Below are positions 24,698-36,000 of a DNA stretch of 64,000 nt, piece by piece. The stretch covers positions 30,766,266 to 30,830,265 of the forward strand of contig CM076147.1 of assembly GCA_038025085.1 (NCBI GenBank), given 5' to 3'. Source of the DNA: Tetragonia tetragonoides (lineage: Eukaryota > Streptophyta > Magnoliopsida > Caryophyllales > Aizoaceae). Position 1 is the first letter of the stretch. Each line of letters begins with the position of its first letter. Under the pieces are notes generated by a model. That model was not told where the DNA came from. It was given only the letters and a program-made list of their open reading frames with translations, and searched no databases. Position numbers and translations under genes: made by a program.

Positions 24698-24957
24698 TTT
24701 TCTCCGTCCCATGAAAATTCACACTAGTTTTTTACGGTTTTTAAGGCACTACTTTGACCGCAAATAATTACAATTAAATAAATATATAAATTATAAAATT
24801 ATAATTTCTCGAAAGTACTATTTAAAATGAATCCAACAAAAATATTTTTACATTATAAATCTTTATATTTTTTGACATATTTATGGTCAAAGTTTGTGAA
24901 GTTTGACCTTAAAAAAACTAATGTGAGCCATGAAGCAGTTTCATGGGACAGAGAAAG
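24698..24957. mobile_element. Stowaway-like MITE (Tc1/mariner group), 260 bp, TSD TA
   Basis: The left TIR TTTTCTCCGTCCCATGAAA and the right TIR (reverse complement CTTTCTCTGTCCCATGAAA) match at 17 of 19, with TA on both sides. The interior, with AAAGTACTATTTAAAATGA and TATGGTCAAAGTTTGTGAA words, recurs at 48115-48350 and 54007-54258, so there are three family members in the window. Confidence 0.85.
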
Positions 24958-25194
24958 TATACTTTAACCAATATGATAAAAATATAAAATTTAAAATTAT
25001 TTAAACAGTAATTAAATTGGGCTTCAACACGAGCCAACCATAACTTGCCAATTACATAATAGAAAGACAACTAAATCCAAAGCACACGAGGATTTATTAA
25101 TGACCACACTTTTCTTTCATGCATGATGTAGTACACTTCGAAGGAGGGTGAAAAAACTACTCGTATTTATTATGTTTTCATTTTCTTATACTTA

Positions 25195-25499
25195 GGCTAT
25201 GTTTGATTCAAATTTAATTTCAGTTAAGTTTAGTTTAGTTCAGTCCAGTTTAGTTTATGAATAATTTTATCACTTATATAATTTTTTTATTATGAAATAA
25301 TTTCATGATGATAACTACGTCATTGGAAAAATCTCAAATCATGTTTTCAAATGAGTCCAATATTGACTATGTTTGGACAAATTTTAAATGGTTAACGGTC
25401 AAGTTAAAAAAAATCAATTCAGTTCATTTCATTTTAGTTCATTTTCTTTTAGTTCAGTTCAGATCAAATCAGTTTTATCCGGGTGAATTAAATGGAGCC
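25195..25499. mobile_element. PIF/Harbinger-like MITE, 305 bp, TSD TTA
   Basis: The left end GGCTATGTTTGATTC pairs loosely with the right end (reverse complement GGCTCCATTTAATTC). TTA flanks both sides (25192-25194 and 25500-25502). TTCAGTT words are abundant. The internal segment around GTCCAATATTGACTATGTTT recurs in the element at 37997-38239. Confidence 0.75.
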
Positions 25500-25608
25500 T
25501 TAATAACTGACAATAAGTAGCAAAAATGGAAACATTCCACACTAAACTACCTATGAAATATTAAATTGCGGGAGTTTTTGTAGTGGGAACTCATACTTCT
25601 AATTTTAA

Positions 25609-25941
25609 GGGTGTGTTCTTTTCCATTTATTGGACATTACCCAATCAGTGAAAATAAGAGGCAAGACCTTACTCAATCAGGAGAATCAGTGGCAACACCT
25701 TATTGAATCATTGAGAATCAGTGGCAGGACCTTACTCAATCACTGGAAATTAGTGGCAGGATCCATATTCCTACTCACAGAATCAGTGACAGGACCTTAT
25801 CGAATCAGTGGAAATCAGTGAAATGACTTTACCGAATAGGTGAAAATCAATGGCAAAACTTTACCTAATCAATAAAAATCAATGTGAATACTTTACTCAA
25901 TCAATGAGAATTGGTGAAAATAAGTGGGAAATAACGCAGCG
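25609..25941. mobile_element. PIF/Harbinger-like MITE with about 30-bp tandem repeats, TSD TAA
   Basis: Starts GGGTGTGTTCTTTTCC; the reverse complement of the right end is CGCTGCGTTATTTCCC. TAA lies on both sides (25606-25608 and 25942-25944). The interior is about nine imperfect repeats of roughly 30 bp containing AATCAGTG-GCA-GACCTTACTC. The sister copy at 28954-29322 is in the opposite orientation. Confidence 0.7.
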
Positions 25942-26145
25942 TAACTCTACAGGTGAGTATGTGACCGTCCATGAAATCTTCTTAAGAACATATCAGTTAC
26001 GTTGTCTAGTAGTGCATGTGACCGACAGAATGTGTTCAAACTTCAAACAATAGGAGTACTAGCTTTAGCGCCCCAGCGACCAACAAAATCATAACACTTG
26101 CCACTGTTCAATTAAAATCTCTTGGAAGGGATAAATGATTTTCTT

Positions 26146-26796
26146 GGCTTTGTTTGGTTCAATATAAGATAATATGAAAAATAGTGGGGAATCTAGAAAA
26201 ATATTAGAGGGGTTCAGTCTTTTTTCACTTGTTTTCTATTTTGCCTTTCTCTCTCATCAAGTAATGAGTTAAAGAGTTACTAAGTGGTTTAAGTGGAGTG
26301 AGTTTTCAAAGTAAGTGGGACAATTTATGGATAATTAATTAATTTTTATTTTATTTTACAAAAGCAACTTCAATTTTTTTTTTTCCAAGTGGAGTCACTT
26401 GAATACTCACCCTTGTGAGTACATCCGCCACTGATGGAAAATATAAGTTCTATGTAAGTTGATAAAATTCCATTATTTGGTTTTGGTGAACTTCCTTGGA
26501 ATTACAAGTTCCCTAAATAACTTACTTCCCATAAAATATGGGAAGTTGCTTACCTAGGAGGCCAGGTAAGTAGAACTTCTCATGCTTTTTTTGCCAAAAT
26601 TACGCATTTGCCCATAAAAAGGTAATTTCTTTATAAAATATTGGGTTAATATTGTCATTTTACATTGCTTTCAAAGAAGCCAATTTTATCAACCAATCAA
26701 GATCACTTTCATGAATATTCAATTTACATATGTAACTTATATTTTCATGAATTTACATCTTTCATAAAAAGTTTTGTCCAATAAACCAAACGAGGC
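26146..26796. mobile_element. possible TIR element (GGCCTCGTTTGGTTTATT ends)
   Basis: The left GGCTTTGTTTGGTTCAAT and the right end (reverse complement GGCCTCGTTTGGTTTATT) are inverted relatives. The 3-bp flanks do not match clearly. Non-coding interior. Confidence 0.4.
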
Positions 26797-27067
26797 CTTA
26801 ATTAAGCAAATGATAAAGATGCAATATGAGAATTGAGAAGCAGGAGGTGGCAAAGGCGGTGCAGAGAAATTTGGAAGGAGCAGAGGCCAGTAGGAGGTGG
26901 AAGATCTTTATCGTCTCTAAATGGGTGATCATGAACCATGATGATGTTGCCTTCGTCCAAGGTTATGACGATTAGAAAATTAATATAAAAAAAAATTCGC
27001 ATGAAATAATTTATAGAAGTGCCTCAATTTGAACTTTCCTGTTTTTAAAGAATGATAGGTAAATTTA

Positions 27068-28940
27068 GGGTGCGTTTGTTAGAGTTTACATGGTCAATTT
27101 ATTTTAATTTAGTTCAGGTGTCAATTCAGTAATTTCAAATTTAGTTGAATGATGTTCAGTTCAGTTCAGTGGTGTTAAGTTTGGAAACATACTTTTTGTC
27201 TCACATGTCAAGTTGTGTTCAATTCAATTCAGATGTTTCCAATTCAGTTCAGTAGTTTTCAGTTTAGTGATATTGAATTCAGCCCAGTTCAGTTCAGTTC
27301 AGTTCATGATCATATCATCTACGTACACTTCAGCCTTTTTATGCATCATATCGTGGAGTAAGGTCGTAGCGGTTCTTTGGTATGTGGCTCCCGCATTCTT
27401 AAGCCCAAACGGCATACCCGTATAGCAATAAGTGCCCCACTGTGTAATGAAAGTGGTTTTCTCTTCGTCCTCTTTGGCCATTAGGACTTGGTTATATCCT
27501 GCGTACCCGTCCATGAATGATAGAAGGGCGTGTCCGGTGTTGTTATCTACCAAGACGTCTATATGAGGTAAGGGAAAGTCGTCTTTTGGACTTGCTTTGT
27601 TCAAGTCCCTAAAATCTATACACATTCGGACCCGTCCGTCCTTTTTTGGGACTGGGATAATGTTGGCTACCCAATCGGGGTAATTGGCCACTCTTATGAA
27701 GCCTGCCTCTAGTTGTTTTTGTACTTTCTCCTTGATCTTAAGAGCCCACTCTGGCTTCATTCTTCTTAGCTTTTGTTTGATTGGTTTGAAGTCGGTGTTT
27801 AGCGGAATGGTATGCTGAGCAATTTTGCGGTCTATGCCTGGCATGTCCTTGTAGGACCAGGCGAAAACATCCGTATAATTCTTTAGGAGTGTTATGAATT
27901 GTTCGCGTTCATTAGATGTTAAAGACAAGCCTATTTGCACGTGGCGAGGCTCATCATTAGTTGCAATGTTTATTGTCTCTGTTTCTTCGACTATTGAAGT
28001 CTTTTGGTCATGTTCTTTTAGTGCTTTAATAACTTCCTTCGGCAATTTCGTTATATTTTCTGAATTATTAGCGGTGAGGCAATTCGAGTAAGCAAAATCG
28101 ACGTTCCTAATATTAATAGAAGCGGACAATACATTAATAAGGTCATCACTAAGGACCTTAGCAGGAATAGACTGGGGTGGACTACCTGACACTTCTAGGA
28201 TAACAGACTCAGAATCAGACACGGACTCGAAATCAGACTCAGAATCGGATTGGGCCCTCCCGTAGGACCGTTGCGGATGGTGAACTTGTACTTGGCTCCC
28301 TTGACTGGAGTCCAATTCGTCTCGTGCTTGCAGGTGGTGCGGTCGGGCCCGATTGGGGCGATCAGCTTGGTCGAGTCAAAACCTTCATTAAAAAGCACAG
28401 TAAGGGGAAGTTTGGTAGTGGTCTCGTCATACTGACGACGCTCTTTGCCAAATAAAAACCCAAAGTCGTTGGGTGCCATGTCATTAGCCCAATCTTTAGT
28501 GGATTGATCCTCATTGGGAGGTATGGTTGTGTCTTCGCTCATGAGGAAACAGTCTTGAAATGCCTCAAAGCTTGGCATTAGGATTCTGTTGATTGTGTAT
28601 GGTTTAGGGAATCCATAGTAAGGGTATGGGTCGCCTTCTTGAAGGAATTGGCCGTTGAGGGTGACGGGATAAGGATCCATGTTGTGTATAACGGGTTTGT
28701 TAGCCGCCTGGGCTCTTTTCTTAGCCATCACTTTGGATATGTAGGCCCTAACTTCTTGCCTTGTGGGCCTGTAGCCCAGCCCAAATAAATCATTTTTGAT
28801 CTTGGTGTTCCAAAAGGCTTGAGCTACCTTGGGATGAGGGCCCAAAGTGGTGCCTGGGAAGTGGCCTTGCTTTCTGAGTAAGGCATTCACATTGAGTGTG
28901 GGCTCTATTGTTAGTAAGTTCAGCTCTAACAAACGCACCC
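27068..28940. mobile_element. TIR element (PIF/Harbinger-like) enclosing gypsy pol DNA, TSD TTA
   Basis: A perfect 17-bp inverted repeat, GGGTGCGTTTGTTAGAG at 27068 and its complement ending at 28940, with TTA on both sides (27065-27067 and 28941-28943). The left 235 bp are TTCAGTTCAGTT-rich MITE sequence like the neighbours. From about 27306 to 28920 the DNA is Ty3/gypsy coding sequence without LTRs. Only about 20 bp of element sequence remain at the right end. The simplest reading is capture of retrotransposon sequence by a non-autonomous TIR element. An alternative is a retrotransposon inserted into a MITE and then trimmed at both ends. Confidence 0.65.
27300..28920 (-). pseudogene. Ty3/gypsy polyprotein fragment (linker and reverse transcriptase)
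   Basis: Two minus-strand frames overlap at 28195-28315, separated by a frameshift. The upstream frame (about 28920 to 28200) is gag-pol linker-like sequence (a GLGYRPTRQEV motif) of the kind seen before the RT of Tat/Athila-type elements. The downstream frame (338 codons, from 28315) carries RT motifs in order: a KKDGRVRMCIDFRDLNKAS block, then DFPLPHID, a FMDGYAGYNQ block, the TYCYTGMPFGLKNAGATYQR block and finally YVDDMIMN at the extreme end. It stops there, at the catalytic Asp pair, where MITE sequence begins. The RNase H and integrase regions, and any LTRs or PBS, are absent. This fragment cannot function. Confidence 0.85.
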
Positions 28941-28953
28941 TTAGCAAAACTTA

Positions 28954-29322
28954 GGGAGCGTTTTCTTTCACTGATTGGGTAAGGTCTTATCACTGATTTT
29001 CATAGATTGAATAAGGTTCTATCTCTTATTTTCACTGATTGGGTAAGGTGTTGCCACTAAATTTTACTGCTTCGGTAGGGTCCTTTCACTGATTCTCACT
29101 TATTCAGTAAGGTCCTGTCACTGCTCCTGTGTAAGGTCCTGTCACTGCTCCTGTGAGTAGGAATGTGGGTACTGCTGCAGATTTCTAGTGATTGGGTATG
29201 GTCCTACCACTGATTCTCACTAATCCAGTAATGTCTTGCTACCGATTCTCACTAATTGGGTGAGGTCTTACCACTAATTTTCACTGATTGGGTAAGGTCC
29301 AATAAGTAAATTAGAACACACC
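28954..29322. mobile_element. PIF/Harbinger-like MITE with about 30-bp tandem repeats, TSD TTA
   Basis: Starts GGGAGCGTTTTCTTTCAC and ends AATTAGAACACACC. TTA lies on both sides (28951-28953 and 29323-29325). The interior is about ten repeats of roughly 30 bp around CACTGATTGGGTAAGGTC. It is the inverted counterpart of the element at 25609-25941. Only 7 bp plus the TTA duplications separate it from the TIR element that ends at 28940. Confidence 0.75.
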
Positions 29323-29329
29323 TTAAGTT

Positions 29330-29835
29330 TATCTTTAGGCAGCTCGAATAACTAGCTTAACACCATATTCAGAAATAAGTGTTTTTTTTTTTTGTGGGTT
29401 TGGCAAAGGAAAACTTCATTCTTCTTTGAATATTGGTTAAATGGTACCTCCTGATACACGACATCAGGTATTTCATGAATTAATTCGTGTAAGTGTTCGT
29501 TAAAAGTCTTAAATTCATAAGTTGGTGTATAAATTGTAACTTATTTATGAATTAGCCAACATCTCTTGTGCAAATACATTTGACTTAAAAGAACTCAAGA
29601 TATTTATTATTATATTTTTATGATTAAGCATTCTTTTTTTATTAATTTTAAAAAAAAGTGTTCTTATTTTATTATTAAATAAAAGGAACACACTAATGCT
29701 ACCACCCTCAACGATAAGGATTAAGGAACACACTCATCTTTTTTTCTCTTTTTTTTTTTTTTTGATCTCTGGGACACACTCATCAGTTATCTTAAGCCGT
29801 TGAGCTGATTCCTGTTCTTTTCCGTTATTAAATTA
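29330..29835. other. intergenic, AT-rich, no gene seen
   Basis: T- and A-tracts (29380, 29635, 29750) and no ORF with recognisable content. Confidence 0.5.
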
Positions 29836-29839
29836 AAAA

Positions 29840-30830
29840 GGATTTGGCTATCCTGTGCCTTTGAGGCACAGGTTTAACATTTAAAACTGAGTTAATAAAT
29901 GCTTAGTTTTTGTTAAATTTGAAAAGCAGAACTGCCAGCTATAGTTTGCAATTAAAACAACAAACATTCTTAACAAGTTTACCCTTTCTTTTGTATCTTC
30001 TCACCCTTTCATCTTCATCAATCCCGTCCCCTTATTATCTTCAATTTCATTACTTAGCCACCGACTCCATTTCCATGATCTCCAAAGCCACCACCCAATC
30101 GAATCTGGTGCCGATGAAGCTCAATAATAAATCGCCATCGTCTGACTCGTGAGTCGTGAAAGTCGCTCACCCTTGTTAATTTTTTCGGTTAACATAACTG
30201 ACTTTAATTCTTTCTCTCTCCTCTGCTCTTGTTTAAGGTTTGGTGGTTTAGTATTAGGGAATGGTTAACGGCGCCGGCGCCGTTAATATACCTTAACGCT
30301 AAGCCACCAAACACACCCTTTTTTTGTTTATATTTTTCTATAATTTTAGGTCCTCCAGTTAATTGTTCCCCAATTTCTCCCTTCTTCGTATTTTATTCCA
30401 ATACAACGGCAAAGTCGACGAAAGGGATGTGGTGTTGGTATTCTTGGTGGTCGTGGCCGTGGCCGTGTCAAGTGGTTAGGACTGTTCTGGGATAATACTT
30501 GAGGGCAATGGTCAATCATGGCGGTGGTTGAAAACTTTGGTGGACAACCTGTAAAGGTGGTGGTGGTGGACTGGTAGTGGCACTTTGGCGTTGGCAGGTG
30601 GTGGTGGTGGCGATCTGGAGTTAACAGTGGTGGCGGTGGACTGATGGTGGTATTGGGAAATAAAAATGTTGATGAGAGAGATGAAGGGTACTAGAGTCAT
30701 TAGAGTTATGATAATTAATGTGATCATTATAACTAAATGATGGATTAATGTAATTTTATATTTCCAAGATAAATAAAAAGGAAATTAGCATCACTAACCT
30801 GTGCCCTTAGGGCATAGGTTAGCCAAGCCC
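29840..30830. mobile_element. TIR element, 991 bp, exact 8-bp TSD, with host-like interior
   Basis: The left end GGATTTGGCTATCCTGTGCC and the right end (reverse complement GGGCTTGGCTAACCTATGCC) are inverted repeats of about 35 bp. Each end also contains its own small hairpin (CCTGTGCC and GGCACAGG). ATTAAAAA flanks both ends (29832-29839 and 30831-30838), which fits hAT or a MULE. The interior is not transposon-like: 29990-30150 looks like a 5' UTR and short first exon ending in GTGAGT, and 30410-30500 and 30540-30640 are GGT-rich. Capture of host gene pieces is possible. Confidence 0.65.
30237..30312. repeat. near-perfect hairpin with GGCGCCGGCGCC centre
   Basis: GGTTTGGTGGTTTAGTATTA at the left pairs with CTAAGCCACCAAACAC at the right, around a perfect 22-bp palindrome whose core is GGCGCCGGCGCC (30270-30281). 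It is a miniature TIR element or a nested fold-back inside the 29840-30830 element. Confidence 0.7.
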
Positions 30831-30963
30831 ATTAAAAATTGGTTGGCAATAGTGAGGAAAGTGGGACACCCAAATCCTACATGGCAAATGGCAAGTGGCA
30901 AGGAAGCATCGATGCTCCAGATATTGATGACGGCGTAGCTGGGCATTGGGATGGGATTTTCCT

Positions 30964-31153
30964 TGAAAAATGGATATTGTACAATGATTGTACATTATAA
31001 TTATTTTTGTGTGTTTATCTCTCTTCTCTCTCCTTTTTTACTCTACCACAAATACTTTTCTGAAATCTTAAGTAGGAAGGACAATTTTGTCACTCCTCTC
31101 ACATAAAAAAAAGGTTATGTACAACCATTATATGAGTATCATTGTCCATTTTC
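30964..31153. mobile_element. small TIR MITE, about 190 bp
   Basis: The left end GAAAAATGGATATTGTACAA pairs with the right end (reverse complement GGAAAATGGACAATGATACT), and GATTGTACA / GGTTGTACA words follow in each arm. Non-coding. It lies about 1.1 kb upstream of the hydrolase gene. Confidence 0.6.
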
Positions 31154-31578
31154 CTTTTCTCATACTCGCTGGCTTTGTCGTTGCTCTTTAGTCTTTACTC
31201 CAAATTTTACTCAAATAAAATCCACTTTCCTCCACATGTTCCATTCCACCCCAACAACATTTCAACAAATTCCGCCCCCTAAATTGGAGCAAAAAGTTCC
31301 CACCAATTACGAGCTTTTATAGATTTATTGTTTTAGCTGCCAACAGCCAACCCAATTTCCCCTCCCTATTTTTTCTTCGATTTTGAGTTAGGATCCTCTC
31401 CATTTTTTTGATCATCGATATTAGAATTCTGTTCATTACTTTTAACTTCTACTCGTATTTCTTAAACAAAAGTTTAGATTTTTTTCTTCTATTTTGTTGA
31501 TAGAGAACTGGTCCTTCTATTTAGCAAATAAAACAAATAAAATAAAAAGGATCCTAATTCGTCTCCGTTAGTCTTATT

Positions 31579-31706
31579 GTTCAACAAACAAATCTCAACA
31601 ACAAATACCATTTCCTCCCCTTTTTCTCATTCTCGAATATTGTCTTATCTTCAACAAACAAATCTCAACAACAAATACCGTTTCCTCCCCTTTTTCCCAT
31701 CATAAA
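31579..31706. repeat. 70-bp direct duplication upstream of the hydrolase gene
   Basis: CAACAAACAAATCTCAACAA starts at 31581 and again at 31651. Each copy runs on through TTTCCTCCCCTTTTTC, with one or two differences between the copies. Confidence 0.85.
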
Positions 31707-32094
31707 TATTTTTCTTGTTTTTCCTCTTTCTTTGTATTTTACACGTATATAATAACAGTAAAAATCTCCTTTTATATTCAAAAGCTGTCATGTTACAGAA
31801 AATTACCGTCTAATTTTTTTTCCCAAAAAAATTTTCGTCTAATTTTTTTTTGAATTTTTTTTTCATGTCCAAAAATTTTACATCCTCGAGAATAGGTATT
31901 TCGGGTGACTTTTTCTCATTACAATCCTGAAAAGAAAAAAATATTTAAACAAACATTCTAGAAACACTTGAAATTCAATCAATTCAGAAAATGAGAAAAC
32001 ATTGAATCATTCCCTACTTTCATTTCCATTTTCCATTTTCTCCATTTTCCATTGAAAATCAAATTTGATCGTGCAAATCAATACACACTTCCCC

Positions 32095-32104
32095 TTTATA
32101 TAAA
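32095..32104 (+). promoter_or_regulatory. TATA box of the hydrolase gene
   Basis: TTTATATAAA lies about 140 bp before the ATG and is followed by a CT-rich leader (32125-32245). This fits a plant core promoter with transcription starting near 32130. Confidence 0.6.
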
Positions 32105-32124
32105 CCTCCGCCCACGCTCTCCCA

Positions 32125-32243
32125 CCCTTCTCTCCTCTCTCCTCTCTCCTCTCTCCCTCTGCTGTGTCGCCACTTTCTCTCCCTCTCATTTCCTCTCTCC
32201 AAATTCTCTCTCTCCTCTCTCTTTCTCTCTCTCCTCTCTGTTG
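32125..32243. repeat. CT-rich 5' UTR tract
   Basis: Imperfect CTCTCTCC repeats over about 120 bp, probably transcribed as the 5' UTR. Pyrimidine tracts of this sort are common in plant leaders. Confidence 0.8.
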
Positions 32244-32245
32244 AG

Positions 32246-33011
32246 ATGGAGGCAGTGAAGGTAGAGGAGCTAACATCAGGAGCAAGCAACAGAATCATCC
32301 CAGTATTCAAACGAGCTCTCATTCTCGTCTACTCTCCCTTCCTCTGCTTCTTCCTTCTCGTCCTCGCCCGCTCTCGCCGTCTCTCTCCTTCTTCCTCAGC
32401 CGATTCCCCCGTCGTCCGCCGTCGTCGCCGCCGTGAGGAGGAAGAGGAGGACACCACGCGCCGCCGTGCTCTTGCCGAGGCTCTTCAAATGGTTCCCGAA
32501 ATCCACGAAGAGAGAGAAATTGTGAATGAAATTGGAAATGGGAATATGGGAAATGATGGGGATTGTAAATGGAGTACTTCTTTGTTTGTTGGTGTCAGAA
32601 AGAATTCTCTCTTTTGCCGGTCTTGGTTCCCCGTTTCCGATAATCCCAAGTATGTATGATCACTTTTCAAATTTTGTATTTTATTATTTTACTGATTTGA
32701 AATTGGTAATTGAATTGGGGTTGATTGAATTTGAATTTAAACTTAGTGTTTCGAAGAACTTGAATACAAATTACGATCATGACTTTATTTGTTTTTGTTT
32801 TACGTTTTATACGCGGATTTCAGCTGATGATTGAGTTTGTTTTAATTCAAGTACGTCTTGAGGAGCTTGAACAAGTTCATCCGAAATAAGAGGGTTTGAT
32901 TTTGATTTTGGGTTGGAAATTAGGTTTGGGTTGCCAGCGACTTTTGTGCTGTTCTTAGTTGCCGATTACCTGTTTTAGTGTGCATCGTAATTCTGTGATT
33001 TGTATTTGTGG

Positions 33012-33051
<40 letters not shown>

Positions 33052-36000
33052 ATGTTTCATTGTAGGCTTTGATTGCTAAAAAGAAGTTTGATGGTGGTAG
33101 AAATAACTAGAAAGTCGGGTGGTTGTTGGGAAATTGTCTTTGAGATTGTAGTAAACCAAACAAAATTTTGGCAAATTTGATTTCTAGGTTAGCTTTTGGG
33201 CGTTTATTGTTGTTGAGGGCCTTCTCATTTGACTAAATTGTTGCATAAAAATTTATAATAAAAAAAAAAAACTAATTTGATTAATGCTAAATTAGAGGAT
33301 TTTACATCATAATTGAGTTGCCAACTGAACAATATCTTTTGCAATTTGATTGGGCAATGTTAGTAGGTTTCTGGATTTGGGTGGTTGGAATTGAGTTTGA
33401 TTGTTTTGACCATTTGAGTGCTGATTGATTATTTTTTTATATAAGTATATTTTTTGTTTTTGCTTTGTCTTGTACTCTGATTGCACGTGCATATGAGAGA
33501 TCATGAGCTAGGTTGTAATATCTGAGGGTCCAAGGAAGAGCTGAAGGTCAGTAGAAGTTATGCTGATCTCATAAGCTGGGTCTGAATTGGCTGTTTATTG
33601 GCTACGACTCTAGTGGACTGAATGATTGAATGAAGGAGATTCACATAACAAAATGTGTGAGGGATATCTTCATGAGGCAAATTAGAGGTCGTGTTCAACT
33701 TTGGGCCCGTGTAATTCGTCGAAAGGGACGGAATGGGTTTGCGTCATCATTTTGTAGTCTTTCGTTAATGCACATGACAGCTCATTTAAACTGGTTGGAG
33801 TGAAATTTTGTATTCTTCCAAATTGAATTCAACCCAGCAGTTGGTCACATAGAACTTCTAAAATAGTTCCAGACTGTATCATTTCGATGCAGCATTATCT
33901 CTAATGTTAGCTTTCAGGAAGGAGTAATATTTGAAATTGGTTTGCCTTATGCTGTTATGGATGGTATCCTCTTGTTGACCAGGCATTATCAGTATGACGG
34001 ATCTGTAATCCGTTGCTGCACATTGTCTCAAGGAAGTAGATATGCTCGGTCCATTTGTGTTGTGTTTTATATGTGGATTTGAATGCGGTGTTGCTGCATA
34101 TTACTCCATATCAACCCAAAAGACAGCTTGTCTCTCACATTTCTTCGTTGGGGACTGAACATCGTTACATTTAGTCAAACTTGGACACATACATATATGA
34201 TTGCCTAGCCCTTTAGGAATCTTGGAGCTGTAAACTAATCAGGTGCAAGCATGTTTCCTAGATTCCAGAAGTCTCTTTGAAGCTGTTAATGTGTTGCTTG
34301 GTTATTTTTACAAACCAAACACTTGAATGAGCTCAATAAGAGTTTGGCATGTGGCCACAATACTCCAATTGCAGTTAAAGATTCTGGATTGGATTCAGTT
34401 TTCTCTCTGGAGTTTGACTGCTCTAATTATGGCTTGTGGTTTGGGTGGCAGATGTGAATAATTTTCCTACTGTGGATGTTCTTCAGAAGAGACTTTTGGG
34501 CTCTTCAGGAAGTATAGCCTCTTTGTTTCTTCACGTCGCCTGAAGCACTATTGATTGCTTACATATGAGCAGTCCATATTCTTGTTAATGTGTAATGTGT
34601 TTCATATGAAAGCCATTAATTTGTCAGTTGTGAATCAATCTGTGGAATACTCCCTTCTGCCGCTGTACATGAAGGGTGACAATGATACACTGTGTGAGTT
34701 GCTTGTCTAGGTCATCATTGTCCTCAGTCAATAAGACAAATTAATGAAAGTACATGCAGTAGTAATGGTCTCTTTGTTGAGTAAAACATTCGGAAAGATT
34801 TTATTTTGAAAGTATATCTGAGTGCCCACTCCCTCGTAATGGATATACTTGGTATCTGAAGTACTATGACACCTTTTTTGGCGACTTTAAGTTATCATGT
34901 TCCATGTATATTAACTGCATGTTTTTATCATGCTTTCAGGGGTATCATTATAATTATTCACGGGCTGAATGAGCACGGGTAAGTGTTGAAGTTCTTTTTC
35001 ATTTTTTGTGTAGTTCCTTTGCTTCCAGCTGCTATCTTCTGAGCTGCTCAATGCTACTGCTGTTTTGATTCAGATGTTTAGTTAGTTTTTATGGGGCTAA
35101 TCATCTGTCTACAGATAGTCTGACCTTTACATTACTCTGTTATTTTTCATACAGTGGAAGATATGCTCATTTTGCGAGGCGACTAACGTCTTGCAACTTT
35201 GGGGTGTATGCTATGGATTGGATAGGTAAGCCACCTCACATGACTGTCTAGTGGCCAAATGGGCCAATGTCTTCTTTGTTACTGTGTGGGTATCCTCAGT
35301 TAAGAGTAATATGCAGTGATTAGTTTGGATGAATGATGTCCGCTTCTCACAGTGGCTTTATTTGTATCTCAACTGCATGTAGAGCATGTCTTAACATATC
35401 TTTATTCCTCTGAGTCCTGGTACAAGGTCAAGGAGAAATGTTTTTATAAAATCTAGAAGGCCCAGTAGGTCCTCTATTATTGTTGTCCCTTCTAGTACAG
35501 TGGAGTCATTGATACATTTTCTGCTTAGGTCCCAAGTCTCCAAGTAGCATCTTGGAGTGTGGAAGATAGTTTATAGCCTGGTGTTTTATGTTCTGATTTT
35601 GGTGTTATTTTTCAGAATAAAATTGTTTTTAGGTATTAGGTGCTTATCCCACCAGTTTCTGTTGAGCATGTTATTGTGTTTGACTAATACTATGTTCATT
35701 TTAACAATGTGTTTGAGATGTTTATATTAGAAAATTAATCTACATTTTCTCCTGTAGGCCACGGTGGTAGTGATGGGCTGCATGGATTTGTACCTTCTCT
35801 CGATCATGTTGTTGCGGATACTGTAAGTAAACATTCGGAACTTTGTTTATGTCATTTTCTCTTTGGCGTGGCTTTGAAATTTTGAACATATGAGATAAGA
35901 GTAATTGATCAGAAAATATGTATTTACTATAAACAAACAGATTAATGTATCTTCAGTAAATAAGCATGTCCCTACCCTTAAAACTACTTTTTTTTAATAA

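Noticed and set aside
32059..32322. Minus-strand Arg/Glu-rich frames over the hydrolase leader
   Set aside because: Antisense of the CT-rich 5' UTR.
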